A stretch of DNA of 22,278 nt. Origin: JBBDSJ01 sp040905025 (GTDB taxonomy: Bacteria; Pseudomonadota; Gammaproteobacteria; Methylohalomonadales; Methylohalomonadaceae). The stretch covers positions 1 to 22,278 of the forward strand of contig JBBDSJ010000108.1 in NCBI GenBank assembly GCA_040905025.1, in the 5' to 3' direction. This document shows positions 1 to 8,663 of this stretch, piece after piece. The notes below the pieces were generated by a model. That model was not told the DNA's origin. It was given only the letters and a program-made list of their open reading frames with translations, and did not search any database. The translations under genes were made by a program, and so were the position numbers. How positions within the stretch are numbered: the first letter of the stretch is position 1; each line of letters starts with the position of its first letter.

Positions 1-818
1 TTTTTATTGCGATCATAAAGTACCCGCTGCATGAATCGATCAAAGACGGCTTCATCATGATGCGGTTGTTGATTGAATGCGACCATGCCGGCGAGATCCT
101 GCCGGACATACATATTCAACAGGTTCTCACTGTCAGCAACAATGCGTGAATGATTACAAATCGTGTCAGTAAGAATGGTAATTTGATCATCTTCAGGTAA
201 TCCGGCAAGTGTGTCTATAAGCTCGCTCATAGTCTCAAGCCCGGTTACTTCACGTTCGCTGCGTGAGAAATTCTCGTAGATCACCTGATCCTGACTACTG
301 GCATTTACAGGTTCAAGCCGTCCTATCAGACTGAATGCAGCCCATGGTTCCAGTCGCTCCACATCTTTGGCATCGACATTATAGGCGCTTGCAATACTTT
401 CCAGTTGCTCCAGCAGCGCATCCGGCAAATCTTCAGACAGCAATTTTCTGTCTGCATACATGCGCCTGAAAAATACCGCATTGGATTGTTCATCCGGGAT
501 GACTTCTATCAGTAATTCACGACTTTTTGCCATTGCCAGACGAACCACTGGCGGCAATGAAGTGACGCGCAGGTCCTGGGAATGCATGGTGCCAAAAATG
601 TGGCTGTGCCTGCCGTTGGTGGTTTCAATTTTCCAGAGTAGTCCGTTTCCAAACGGGATCTCATCTATATCGGCTGTATCAATGGCAGCGGTTTGATAAG
701 GTGCACAAATCTCTTCCAGGGAGGTTTGCGCCAGTGACTGTGAGCCGGGACACATAAACAGGATGGCCAGCCACAACCAATAATATAAACTTGATGCCGA
801 CATGCGCTGTGATTCCAT
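1..818 (-). CDS. TraB/GumN-family protein, C-terminus cut by window edge
   Basis: Reading the minus strand from an ATG at 818 gives an open frame of about 272 codons that runs off the left edge without a stop, so the gene is partial. The N-terminus has a hydrophobic segment (about residues 10-30) ending in SLAQ, which fits a Sec signal peptide. Residues 76-79 read GTMH inside HIFGTMHSQDLRV, and an ELLIEV segment follows near residue 105. This GTxH pattern plus conserved Glu is the hallmark of the TraB/GumN (TIKI-like) family, some members of which are metal-dependent proteases. The function of bacterial secreted members is mostly unknown. A second in-frame ATG at 803 would give a shorter signal peptide; neither start has a clear ribosome binding site. 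The gene is divergent from the PepSY gene, and about 200 bases of shared upstream DNA lie between them. Confidence 0.8.
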   Translation of the reverse strand, partial: MESQRMSASSLYYWLWLAILFMCPGSQSLAQTSLEEICAPYQTAAIDTADIDEIPFGNGLLWKIETTNGRHSHIFGTMHSQDLRVTSLPPVVRLAMAKSRELLIEVIPDEQSNAVFFRRMYADRKLLSEDLPDALLEQLESIASAYNVDAKDVERLEPWAAFSLIGRLEPVNASSQDQVIYENFSRSEREVTGLETMSELIDTLAGLPEDDQITILTDTICNHSRIVADSENLLNMYVRQDLAGMVAFNQQPHHDEAVFDRFMQRVLYDRNK

Positions 819-1024
819 GAGTAATGTTATAAATTCGCTGCCATCATACTGGATGCCGGAATAAAGTCGCTACGCTTGTTGATTGTTATTTCTGTTTACT
901 GTAGTTCCAGATGTACGACATGCTGCAGATCAGATAACGTTGTGCCGGTCTGTTTGGCCGATAACGCGATTTCGAAGTTCCGGGACTGCATGATTTTTCG
1001 TCAATGCTGCATAGAGGGTAAAAT
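819..1024. promoter_or_regulatory. Divergent intergenic region, TraB-like / PepSY genes
   Basis: This 206-base gap separates two divergent genes and should hold promoters for both. I could not assign a convincing -35/-10 pair on either strand. Only the ribosome binding site of the PepSY gene (AGAGGG at 1013-1018, 6 bases before ATG 1025) is clear. Confidence 0.4.
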
Positions 1025-1573
1025 ATGTTCAGATTCATTTCAGTTAGAGTCTCTAGATTGCTGGCTATCGGTTTATTTGCCGGCTTTAGCACCACGCTGG
1101 CGGCAGCGGAGTTGGCCGCAGGTTCTGTCCGTCTTGAAACCTGTTTGCAGACTGCGCTTGAGCAGCATCCGGGCCAGGTTATTAAACTGGAAATGAAGCG
1201 TCAGCGCGGCGTGCTTGTATATGAATTTGATATTCGTGATTTTAATGGCCAGGACTGGGATCTGGAATGCAGTGCCGAGACAGGTGAAATTCTTGAAATC
1301 GAACGTGAAGTGGCAACCCCGAACCATCCTGATTTCGCCGCCAGACAACGTATTTCCGAACATCAGGCAAGGCAACGTGCTTTGCGGGTCTACCCGGGTG
1401 AAATTATAGAGATGGAATATGAAATCGAGGCAAGTGGCCGGCCGGTGTTTGAATTTGATATTTATCAGGCCGATGGCAAAACCATCAAGGCCGAGATTGA
1501 CGCCGGTAGCGAGCCGGGTTCGGACGCGATTCACGAGGTTAGTGAGCAACTATGGCAGATTGGTTATGAATGA
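1025..1573 (+). CDS. Secreted tandem PepSY-domain protein
   Basis: The product is 182 residues. A Sec-type signal peptide covers about residues 1-29, with a basic start, a hydrophobic core and AAA before the mature part. The mature protein is two tandem repeats of a PepSY-like unit. Each begins with a helix containing ALEQHPGQVIKLEM (first) or ALRVYPGEIIEMEYE (second), followed by a strand pair with YEFDIRDFNGQ or FEFDIYQADGK and a turn ending in an acidic segment. PepSY domains occur as propeptide-like inhibitors and as sensor or partner modules of envelope proteins; no enzymatic residues are seen. ATG 1025 has AGAGGG 6 bases upstream. The gene ends 18 bases before the TolC-like gene, so the two are probably co-transcribed and the protein may be a periplasmic accessory of the pump. 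That role is inferred from position only. Confidence 0.85.
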   Translation: MFRFISVRVSRLLAIGLFAGFSTTLAAAELAAGSVRLETCLQTALEQHPGQVIKLEMKRQRGVLVYEFDIRDFNGQDWDLECSAETGEILEIEREVATPNHPDFAARQRISEHQARQRALRVYPGEIIEMEYEIEASGRPVFEFDIYQADGKTIKAEIDAGSEPGSDAIHEVSEQLWQIGYE

Positions 1574-1591
1574 TTCAGCGTTGCTGCAGCA

Positions 1592-3049
1592 ATGACCGCG
1601 AACGCCGATTTTCACCTGTGCCGGAATATTGCCGGCATTGCCGGACTGATTTTGTTGGCAGCCTGTGCCACACCCCAGACTTACGCGCCGGCACCGTTGC
1701 AGCCAGCGCAAGTGTTTCAAACCTTTACGGCACAACGGCTTGACAGTGCAACGGTGCATGAATTTCTCCGCCAGGCGGACTATCCGCTGGCGCAGTGGCC
1801 ATTACCAGACTGGGATGCACAGGCACTGGTGTTGGCCGGCCTGGCGTTGCACCCGGAAATGCAAGTGGCCCGGGCTGAATGGGCGTTACGCCAGGCCGGT
1901 GAGCAAACAGCGGCACAGCGCATCAATCCGGGCTTTGAACTGCCACTGGAATGGCACAGTGATACCAGTGGCGGCGCGTCACCCTGGCTGATTGGTGCGG
2001 TACTGGATATTGTGCTCGAACGGCGTGGCAAACGTGCGGCCCGCATCGATCAGGCCAGCATGCGTACACTGGCGGCGCGCATCGCCATTGAAAATACCGC
2101 CTGGCGTATCCGCAGCAGCATATTGGAGGCCTTGCTGGCTTATGGGCAGGCCCAGTCGGCGACAGCTTTGCATACGCGCCGGGTGGATGCCATCAAGGCA
2201 ATTTATGCAGCACTTGAACGACGGGAAACGCTGGGTGAAATCAGCCGGTTTGAGCTCAGTAGTACCCGGCTGGCACTACAGCAGGCTCGCCTGCAGTTGA
2301 CTGAGCAGGCACAGTCGGGACGAATAGCCTACGATGCACTGGCCGCCGCCATCGGCGTCTTGCCCGAGGCGTTGGATCAAATTGATATCAGTACGGCCAC
2401 GGCGGCGGCGATGACAGCGGTAGACACGAGCGAACTACCGCTGCCGGATTTGCGCGGCCTGGCGTTGCAGCATCGGCATGATATTCGTCGGGCACTTGCC
2501 GAGTATGCCGTGGTAGAAGCCGGTGTCCGGCTGGCTATTGAGCAACAGTATCCGGATGTAAATCTGTCTCCCGGCTTTCTATTTGATCAGGGCGATAAAA
2601 TATGGCAGCTGGCAGCCAGTTGGGTGTTACCGCTGTTTCACCGCCATGAAGGCGAGATTGCTGAAGCACTGGCCCAACGCGAACTGGCACAGCAGCAGTT
2701 TTTGCTGCAGCAGGCGCGGATTATTGAACAGGTGCAACAGGCGCGCAGTGCCTATTTGAGTCATGAACAGATATATACGGAAGCCGAAGCACTTTATGCC
2801 GAAGCCAGTGACTTCCGCGAACAACTGCAACGGCAATTAGCGGCAGGGTACAGTAACCGGCTGCAATTGCTGCGTGCCGAGATCGAATTGCTCGATGCCG
2901 AGCTTGCGCGGCTACAAACTGCGCAACGTCGCCAACGTGCCTGGCTGCAGCTCGAAGATGCATTGCAATATCCGCTGCAAGACAGTGCAGATTTGCCTGC
3001 CCTTGGCTGGCTGTTGGAAACCGATGTACTGGAAACCAATAATCCCTGA
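1592..3049 (+). CDS. TolC-family outer-membrane efflux lipoprotein
   Basis: The product is 485 residues, a usual length for the outer-membrane channel of tripartite RND pumps (CusC/CzcC/OprM type). Residues 21-25 read LLAAC, a lipobox; Cys25 would be lipidated and the following Ala favours outer-membrane sorting. The rest is rich in Ala, Gln, Leu and Glu, forming two related helical halves. Examples are the segment near ALVLAGLALHPEMQVARAEW and its counterpart LRGLALQHRHDIRRALAEY; both are typical of the internal duplication of TolC proteins. The C-terminal half ends in long coiled-coil helices (EALYAEASDFREQLQRQLAAG). ATG 1592 is the only ATG before the signal peptide, because a stop lies in frame 21 bases upstream. 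Its ribosome binding site is weak, so translation may be coupled to the PepSY gene. It is followed by the adaptor and the RND permease. Confidence 0.9.
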   Translation: MTANADFHLCRNIAGIAGLILLAACATPQTYAPAPLQPAQVFQTFTAQRLDSATVHEFLRQADYPLAQWPLPDWDAQALVLAGLALHPEMQVARAEWALRQAGEQTAAQRINPGFELPLEWHSDTSGGASPWLIGAVLDIVLERRGKRAARIDQASMRTLAARIAIENTAWRIRSSILEALLAYGQAQSATALHTRRVDAIKAIYAALERRETLGEISRFELSSTRLALQQARLQLTEQAQSGRIAYDALAAAIGVLPEALDQIDISTATAAAMTAVDTSELPLPDLRGLALQHRHDIRRALAEYAVVEAGVRLAIEQQYPDVNLSPGFLFDQGDKIWQLAASWVLPLFHRHEGEIAEALAQRELAQQQFLLQQARIIEQVQQARSAYLSHEQIYTEAEALYAEASDFREQLQRQLAAGYSNRLQLLRAEIELLDAELARLQTAQRRQRAWLQLEDALQYPLQDSADLPALGWLLETDVLETNNP

Positions 3050-3119
3050 GGTTTTGTTCGGGGACGCAAAAACAATAATTATATTTTGCAGCAAGTGGTT
3101 AATTTGCCGGGTTAAATAT

Positions 3120-4172
3120 ATGAATAAAAATAGATATTTACGTCTGGTATTGATGTCAATTCTGGTTTTGACAGGTGCTCAACAGACAGGATTTACAGCG
3201 CTGATGAATGCGCATGCCGACGACGACGATGACGATGCGCCGTCACGGTTACATCAGCAACAGGGTCTGCTGGGAATTGTCCTGAGTCCGGAAACCCAGC
3301 GGATCAGCGGTGTGCAAGTGCAGGAGGTGATGGCTGCGGATTACCGGCGTGAATTGCGAGCCGTCGCTGAAGTCGTTGATTTACGACCATTATTGTCATT
3401 ACGCAGTCAGGTTAACGTCTTGCGCGCCGAGCAGGCGGTCGGAGCGATAGCACTGAATCGCAGCCGTGAGGCCTATGAACGACTCCGGGCGCTGCATGCA
3501 GACAGTGCCAATATCTCTGATCGGCAGCTCGAGGAAGCCCGCGCCGAGCTGCAATCAGCTGAAGCCCGGCATGCCGCCAGCCGCCAGCAATTGCAGGACT
3601 TGCAGATTGAAGCCAGTCAAACCTGGGGGGCAACACTGGTCGATGCCATATTTGCCGAGCAGTCAGCATTACTCACTGAGCTGAAACAGCAGCAGAGTGT
3701 TGTGTTGTTGCTGACGCTTACCCGGGAAACGGGCCTCGCGGATCAGGGCCGGCTGATTTTTGTCAATCATACCGAAGATCGGCGTAATGCCCGCCGCGCA
3801 CAGTGGTTATCGGCAGCGCCACAAACAGATCCGCGCTTGCAGGGTGAAACCCATTACTTCAAGGCACCCGCGAAAGGACTGCGTGTCGGTCAGCGCATCC
3901 TGGCCTGGGTGCCACTGACTGATGAACTGGAAAGCGGTGTCTGGGTGCCGAATGATGCCGTTGTCTGGCAGGGTAATCGGCAATGGATCTATCGGCGTGA
4001 GGGTGCAGAATTTTTCTATCGTCAGGCTCTGCTTGACGCAGAGCGGGTAGGTGATGACTGGTTCGTGCCGGCCAGTGAGATAGCTGCCGGTACGGCGGTA
4101 GTGGTGCGTGGCGCACAAATGTTGATGTCAGAGGAATATCGCTGGCAGATTCCTGACGAAGACGACGACTGA
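3120..4172 (+). CDS. RND-pump periplasmic adaptor (membrane fusion protein), divergent, Asp-rich ends
   Basis: The product is 350 residues. I chose ATG 3120 over an upstream ATG at 2874, because 3120 gives a normal signal peptide (about residues 5-33, ending AHA) while the longer frame overlaps the TolC gene with unlikely sequence. Directly after the cleavage site come six Asp (34-39), and the C-terminus ends DEDDD. A helical hairpin covers about residues 100-165 (YERLRALHADSANISDRQLE, then EARAELQSAEARH). This matches the alpha-hairpin of HlyD/CusB-type adaptors. The usual two lipoyl half-motifs flanking that hairpin are not recognisable: a short RAVAEVVDLRPLLSLRSQ runs almost straight into the helix. 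The C-terminal part (WVPNDAVVWQGNRQWIYRR, then a valine-rich strand) fits the membrane-proximal domain. It sits between the channel and the permease genes, which supports the adaptor role. The Asp runs could bind metal, but this is inference. Confidence 0.8.
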   Translation: MNKNRYLRLVLMSILVLTGAQQTGFTALMNAHADDDDDDAPSRLHQQQGLLGIVLSPETQRISGVQVQEVMAADYRRELRAVAEVVDLRPLLSLRSQVNVLRAEQAVGAIALNRSREAYERLRALHADSANISDRQLEEARAELQSAEARHAASRQQLQDLQIEASQTWGATLVDAIFAEQSALLTELKQQQSVVLLLTLTRETGLADQGRLIFVNHTEDRRNARRAQWLSAAPQTDPRLQGETHYFKAPAKGLRVGQRILAWVPLTDELESGVWVPNDAVVWQGNRQWIYRREGAEFFYRQALLDAERVGDDWFVPASEIAAGTAVVVRGAQMLMSEEYRWQIPDEDDD

Positions 4173-4183
4173 GTGCCTGACTG

Positions 4184-7100
4184 ATGCTTGCCGCTCTCAT
4201 TCATTTTTCACTGCGTTTCCGTGGTGTCATTTTTGCGCTGGCAGTGCTGGTGCTGGGTTATGGTGCCTACGATTTGTCGCGTGCCGGACTGGATATTTTT
4301 CCTGAATTCGCACCTAACCAGGTCATTATCCAGACCGAGGCACCAGGGTTGTCTGCTGAACAGGTAGAAACACTGGTGACACAGCCGATTGAGCAGACGC
4401 TGGCCGGTATTATTGGCCTGGAGTTTTTGCGCTCGGAATCCATCCAGGGTTTATCGATCATCACGATCATTTTTGCCGAATCCACTGATATCTATCGTAA
4501 CCGGCAACTGGTCAGCGAACGCCTGGCCGGTGTCTTGAAAGATTTACCGCCAGGGGTGCAACCACCGGTGCCGGTGCCGCTGGCCTCTTCATCGGCGACT
4601 GTACAGACTATCGGCATGACGGCGGCCGATGGTGATTTGATGCGACTGCGGGATCATGCCGACTGGAGCCTGATACCACGTATTTTGAGTGTGCCGGGTG
4701 TCGCCGATGTCAATATTTTTGGTGGTGACATCCGCCAGTTGCAGATCCAGGTGCAACCGGAAAAGCTTAATGCCTATGGCCTCAGCATTAACGAAGTCAT
4801 CACCGCTGCCGAGCAGGCCACCGGGATATATGGCGCCGGATTCATCGAAAATAACAATCAGCGTATTACCTTGCAGATGCATGGCCAGCCGGACACTGCC
4901 GAGCAACTCCGGCAAGTCATCGTTGAACGTGTAGCCGGCGGCAATATTGTGCTCGGTGATGTCGCCCGGGTGGCAATGGCACCAGCGCCACCGATTGGCG
5001 CAGCGGCAGTGATGGGCGAGCCCGGTATCGTGATGATGATTATTGGCCAGTACGGAGCCAATACGCTGTCGGTTTCACGGGGTATTGAAAAAGTACTGCA
5101 GGACTTCAAGCCGATCATGGCGGAAGAAGGTATAACGCTGTATCCGGATCTGTTTCGACCAGCTGATTATATCGAAACCTCATTAACCAATATCAGCGGC
5201 CACCTGTTCATTGGTGGCATGTTTGTGGTTGTGATTCTGTTACTGTTTTTGTTTGATCTGCGCAGTGCCCTGATCTCCCTGATTGCAATTCCACTGTCAT
5301 TGCTTGGTGCCGCGATATTATTGCTCGAACTGGGCATTAACCTGAACATCATGGTGCTGGGTGGATTGGCCATTGCACTGGGCGAAGTGGTGGATGATGC
5401 CATCATTGACACGGAAAACATTTTTCGGCGATTACGCGAAAATCGCCAGCTGTCAGAGCCACGACCTGTACGTGATGTTGTGTTTGCCGCGTCGATGGAA
5501 GTACGTGGCTCTGTGGTTTATGCCAGCTTTATTGTCGCGCTGGTTTTTGTGCCATTGCTGACGCTCGGCGGTGTTGCCGGGCGCCTGTTTTCGCCACTTG
5601 GCATATCCTACATTCTGGCTATTTTGATGTCCTTGCTGGTAGCGCTGACCGTGACGCCGGCATTGTGCCACAGCCTGCTGGGCAGGCATGTTCTGAAAAC
5701 CCGCGAACCCCCCCTGATTGCCTGGCTGCGTCCGCATTATGCGGGATTGTTACGGTTGTTGGCACGCGCACCGATGGTCACTATCAGTGCCAGTCTGTTG
5801 GTTTGTCTGTTAGGGCTGGCGATGCTGCCGCGACTGGGTGGTCAATTTCTGCCGGAGCTGCGTGAAGGCCATTATATCGTCCATACCTCCAGTCTGCCGG
5901 GGACTTCGTTGCAGGAATCCATTCGAATCGGTACTCAGTTGACGCAGGAATTCCTGCAGATACCGGGTGTGCATTCGGTCTCGCAATGGGCCGGCCGTGC
6001 TGAACGTGGTGCGGATACCTATGGCAGTCATTACAGTGAATATGAAGTCGATCTGGAACCGTTGTCAGGCGCCGAACAGCAACAGGTGCTGGACGAATTA
6101 CGCCGCATACTGCGCGAGTACCCCGGCATCCTGTTTGAAGCCAATACTTTTCTGACAGAACGTATTGATGAAACCATTTCCGGCTATTCTTCACCGATTG
6201 TCGTCAACCTGTATGGCAATGATCTGGAATACCTGGATCGCAAGGCTGCCGAAGTTGCTGAATTGATTAGTGGCATTGACGGGGCTACCGATGTACAGGT
6301 GCGTTCACCGCCAGGAACGCCGTTACTTGATATTCGGCTGGTGAATGAAAAACTGGCATTTTGGGGATTACGTCCGGTTGATGTCCTGACGACTATACAG
6401 GCCGCATATGAAGGCAAGACTGTCAGTCGAATCAGCCACGAGAATCGTATCCACGATGTTGTAGTGGTACTGGATCTGGATCTGCGCGGTGATGTCGATG
6501 CGGTTGGAAAATTGCCGCTCGAAAATGCTGACGGTGAAATTATTCCGTTGGCACGTGTTGCTGATATTCAGCAGACCGGAGGCAGGTATAACATTCTGCA
6601 TCAGGGCGGACAACGGCTGCAGACCGTAACAGCAAATGTTGAAGGCCGGCCATTGACAGAATTCATGACAGACATTCGTGCCGAAGTTACGGAAAATATC
6701 AGCTTTCGGGCCGAAACCTTTCCTGAATTTACCGGCGCTGCCATTGAACAGGCGCGTGCCCGGGAACAGCTTGTTCTGCATTCAGTGGTTGTCGGCGTCC
6801 TCGTCTTGATGCTCATTTACATAGCAATTGGTAACTTGCGCCATGTTGTTCTGATGCTGGTTAATGTGCCGTTTTCGCTGGTCGGTGGCGTGGCTGCTGT
6901 TATGCTGACCGGCGCATCACTGTCTGTGGGGTCGCTGGTTGGTTTTGTTACGTTGTTTGGTATAACCGTGCGAAACTCGATCATGTTGGTATCGCATTAC
7001 CAGTATTTGTTGTCTGCTGAGGCCGCACGCTGGGATCTGGATACCGCCGTTCGCGGCGCTCAGGATCGGTTACCCTCTATCCTGATGACCGCATTGGTGA

Positions 7101-7288
7101 CAGCGTTGGCCATGTTGCCCATCGCCGTGGACAGTGATAACGCTGGCCGCGAGATCATGGGACCGATGGCCTCCATCATTATCGGTGGCTTGATATCATC
7201 AACGTTACTGAATTTGTTGATACTGCCGCTGGTGATGCTGAAATTCGGACGGTTTGACAATGAGGTGAAAACCGCTCAAATGAGCTAA
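4184..7288 (+). CDS. RND efflux permease, CusA/CzcA-like heavy-metal type
   Basis: The product is 1034 residues, full length for an inner-membrane proton-driven RND pump. TM1 lies near residues 10-30, followed by the conserved DIFPEFAPNQVIIQTEAPG start of the porter domain. Helices TM2-TM6 begin near residue 340. TM4 carries ALGEVVDDAIIDTENIFRRL, whose acidic residues are the expected proton relay; this variant is closer to the heavy-metal RND group than to AcrB. The second half repeats the pattern, with TM8-TM12 from about residue 870 on (VVVGVLVLMLIYIAIGNLRH, then the FGITVRNSIMLVSHYQ segment). Metal specificity cannot be read from the sequence, and drug or solvent export is possible. It starts 11 bases after the adaptor stop, so the channel, adaptor and permease form one operon. 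The start ATG 4184 lacks a strong ribosome binding site; coupling is likely. Confidence 0.92.
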   Translation: MLAALIHFSLRFRGVIFALAVLVLGYGAYDLSRAGLDIFPEFAPNQVIIQTEAPGLSAEQVETLVTQPIEQTLAGIIGLEFLRSESIQGLSIITIIFAESTDIYRNRQLVSERLAGVLKDLPPGVQPPVPVPLASSSATVQTIGMTAADGDLMRLRDHADWSLIPRILSVPGVADVNIFGGDIRQLQIQVQPEKLNAYGLSINEVITAAEQATGIYGAGFIENNNQRITLQMHGQPDTAEQLRQVIVERVAGGNIVLGDVARVAMAPAPPIGAAAVMGEPGIVMMIIGQYGANTLSVSRGIEKVLQDFKPIMAEEGITLYPDLFRPADYIETSLTNISGHLFIGGMFVVVILLLFLFDLRSALISLIAIPLSLLGAAILLLELGINLNIMVLGGLAIALGEVVDDAIIDTENIFRRLRENRQLSEPRPVRDVVFAASMEVRGSVVYASFIVALVFVPLLTLGGVAGRLFSPLGISYILAILMSLLVALTVTPALCHSLLGRHVLKTREPPLIAWLRPHYAGLLRLLARAPMVTISASLLVCLLGLAMLPRLGGQFLPELREGHYIVHTSSLPGTSLQESIRIGTQLTQEFLQIPGVHSVSQWAGRAERGADTYGSHYSEYEVDLEPLSGAEQQQVLDELRRILREYPGILFEANTFLTERIDETISGYSSPIVVNLYGNDLEYLDRKAAEVAELISGIDGATDVQVRSPPGTPLLDIRLVNEKLAFWGLRPVDVLTTIQAAYEGKTVSRISHENRIHDVVVVLDLDLRGDVDAVGKLPLENADGEIIPLARVADIQQTGGRYNILHQGGQRLQTVTANVEGRPLTEFMTDIRAEVTENISFRAETFPEFTGAAIEQARAREQLVLHSVVVGVLVLMLIYIAIGNLRHVVLMLVNVPFSLVGGVAAVMLTGASLSVGSLVGFVTLFGITVRNSIMLVSHYQYLLSAEAARWDLDTAVRGAQDRLPSILMTALVTALAMLPIAVDSDNAGREIMGPMASIIIGGLISSTLLNLLILPLVMLKFGRFDNEVKTAQMS

Positions 7289-7362
7289 ACTGCGCTACAA
7301 TCCACCGGATTACAGCTACATTTCAAACACACCCGGATAAAAAAGCCTGCCAGAAGCCGATA

Positions 7363-8631
7363 ATGCGCATCCTGATAATTGACGACTCCCGAGATTTCAT
7401 CTCCCTGCTGCGCCTGTATCTCAACAAAGAGCTGCAGGATGCCGAAATAATCGACTACGACTTTCTCAAAAATGGCAAGCCAAACGCTGATTTTGACTGG
7501 TCTGGTTATGATGTGCTGTTGCTGGATTACAAGCTTGGCGAGCACGAAGATGGCCTTGCCTGGCTGAAAGAATTCTCCCGTAATCCGATGTTCCCGCCGA
7601 CGATAGTGCTCACAGCAGAAGGTGATGAATATATTGCCGTTAAGGCCATCAAGCTGGGCGCTGCCGATTATATCAACAAGAAGGATATTTCACCAAAGCG
7701 TCTGGCTGAAATGGTCACTGCGGCGCTGGAAATCAATGCTGAAAAAACTGCCGAAAAGAAACTCCTGCTCGAACAGGATTCCAACATTGTCCGTGAACTG
7801 CGCGAAACAGCGAAAAAAGCACCCGATTCGAAAAAGAACAAAATATCCACGAAAGAAGATTACAAGCTGGTCAGGCTGATTGGTCAGGGCGCCATGTCAC
7901 ATGTCTATCTGGCTGAACGTGTAACAGATGGACTATCCGTTGTACTGAAAGTGCTGGATATCAGCGGCGTGACAGATCGTGTCTTATTGCGCCGGTTTGT
8001 ACAGGAGGCGATTTTGATCTCCGAGATCCGCAGTCCTTTCGTGGTCAAAATCTATGAGCATGGTGTTACGCAGAAATACGGGTTTATTGCGCTGGAATTC
8101 TTTTCCCGTGGTGATCTGAAACAACGTATTGAGTACGGTATCCACCCGGAAGTTGCTGTCAGTTATATGACGCATATTGCTTACGGTCTGATGGCTATTC
8201 ACGAGCTGGATATTATTCATCGTGATCTGAAACCTGCGAACATCATGTTTCGTGGTGATGACAGCCTGGCATTGGCGGACTTCGGAATTTCCAAACGACT
8301 GGGGAACCGCAGTGATTTTACTACGCTGGGTAAGGTGCTGGGTACACCGCATTACATGAGCCCTGAACAGGGACAGGGGTTGACTATCGATGCACGTTCG
8401 GATATCTACAGCGCCGGTATAATTTTTTATGAATTATTGACAGCAAAAAAACCCTTCCGTGCAGATTCGCCGGCAGCCCTGATCTATCAACACATTCACG
8501 CTGATGTGCCGCAATTAGCCCCCGCGCTGAGTCGCTATCAGGCCATTGTCAGTCGATGTCTGGCGAAAGAACCGGAGCAGCGTTATACAGAAGCCAGCGA
8601 GCTGATAACTGACCTGGAAGCACTTGAGTGA
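7363..8631 (+). CDS. Receiver-domain / Ser-Thr protein kinase fusion
   Basis: The product is 422 residues with two domains and no membrane segment. Residues 1-120 are a response-regulator receiver: acidic pair D7-D8, phospho-acceptor D55 in LLLDYK, Thr84 in VLTAEG and Lys106 in the final loop. A charged linker (about 125-165) follows. Residues 167-422 are a Hanks-type kinase: glycine loop GQGAMSHVY (174-182), ATP lysine K196, helix-C E215, catalytic HRDLKPAN (286-293), DFG (306-308) and the GTPHYMSPEQ activation segment. All catalytic residues are present, so it should be active. The layout suggests a histidine kinase elsewhere that phosphorylates D55 and so controls Ser/Thr phosphorylation. 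No such kinase is adjacent. It is 74 bases after the RND gene in the same direction and converges on the TPR gene, 32 bases away. Its target is unknown. Confidence 0.92.
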   Translation: MRILIIDDSRDFISLLRLYLNKELQDAEIIDYDFLKNGKPNADFDWSGYDVLLLDYKLGEHEDGLAWLKEFSRNPMFPPTIVLTAEGDEYIAVKAIKLGAADYINKKDISPKRLAEMVTAALEINAEKTAEKKLLLEQDSNIVRELRETAKKAPDSKKNKISTKEDYKLVRLIGQGAMSHVYLAERVTDGLSVVLKVLDISGVTDRVLLRRFVQEAILISEIRSPFVVKIYEHGVTQKYGFIALEFFSRGDLKQRIEYGIHPEVAVSYMTHIAYGLMAIHELDIIHRDLKPANIMFRGDDSLALADFGISKRLGNRSDFTTLGKVLGTPHYMSPEQGQGLTIDARSDIYSAGIIFYELLTAKKPFRADSPAALIYQHIHADVPQLAPALSRYQAIVSRCLAKEPEQRYTEASELITDLEALE

Positions 8632-8663
8632 CAGTCTGGTTGCCATGATTCAGCTGTGTTAAG

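Noticed and set aside
1073..1549. 158-residue minus-strand frame opposite the PepSY gene
   Set aside because: The plus-strand product has a signal peptide, a ribosome binding site and two clear domain repeats; the minus frame has none.
2874..3119. Longer N-terminus for the adaptor starting at 2874
   Set aside because: It overlaps the TolC gene by 176 bases, its sequence has no adaptor features, and ATG 3120 gives a proper signal peptide.
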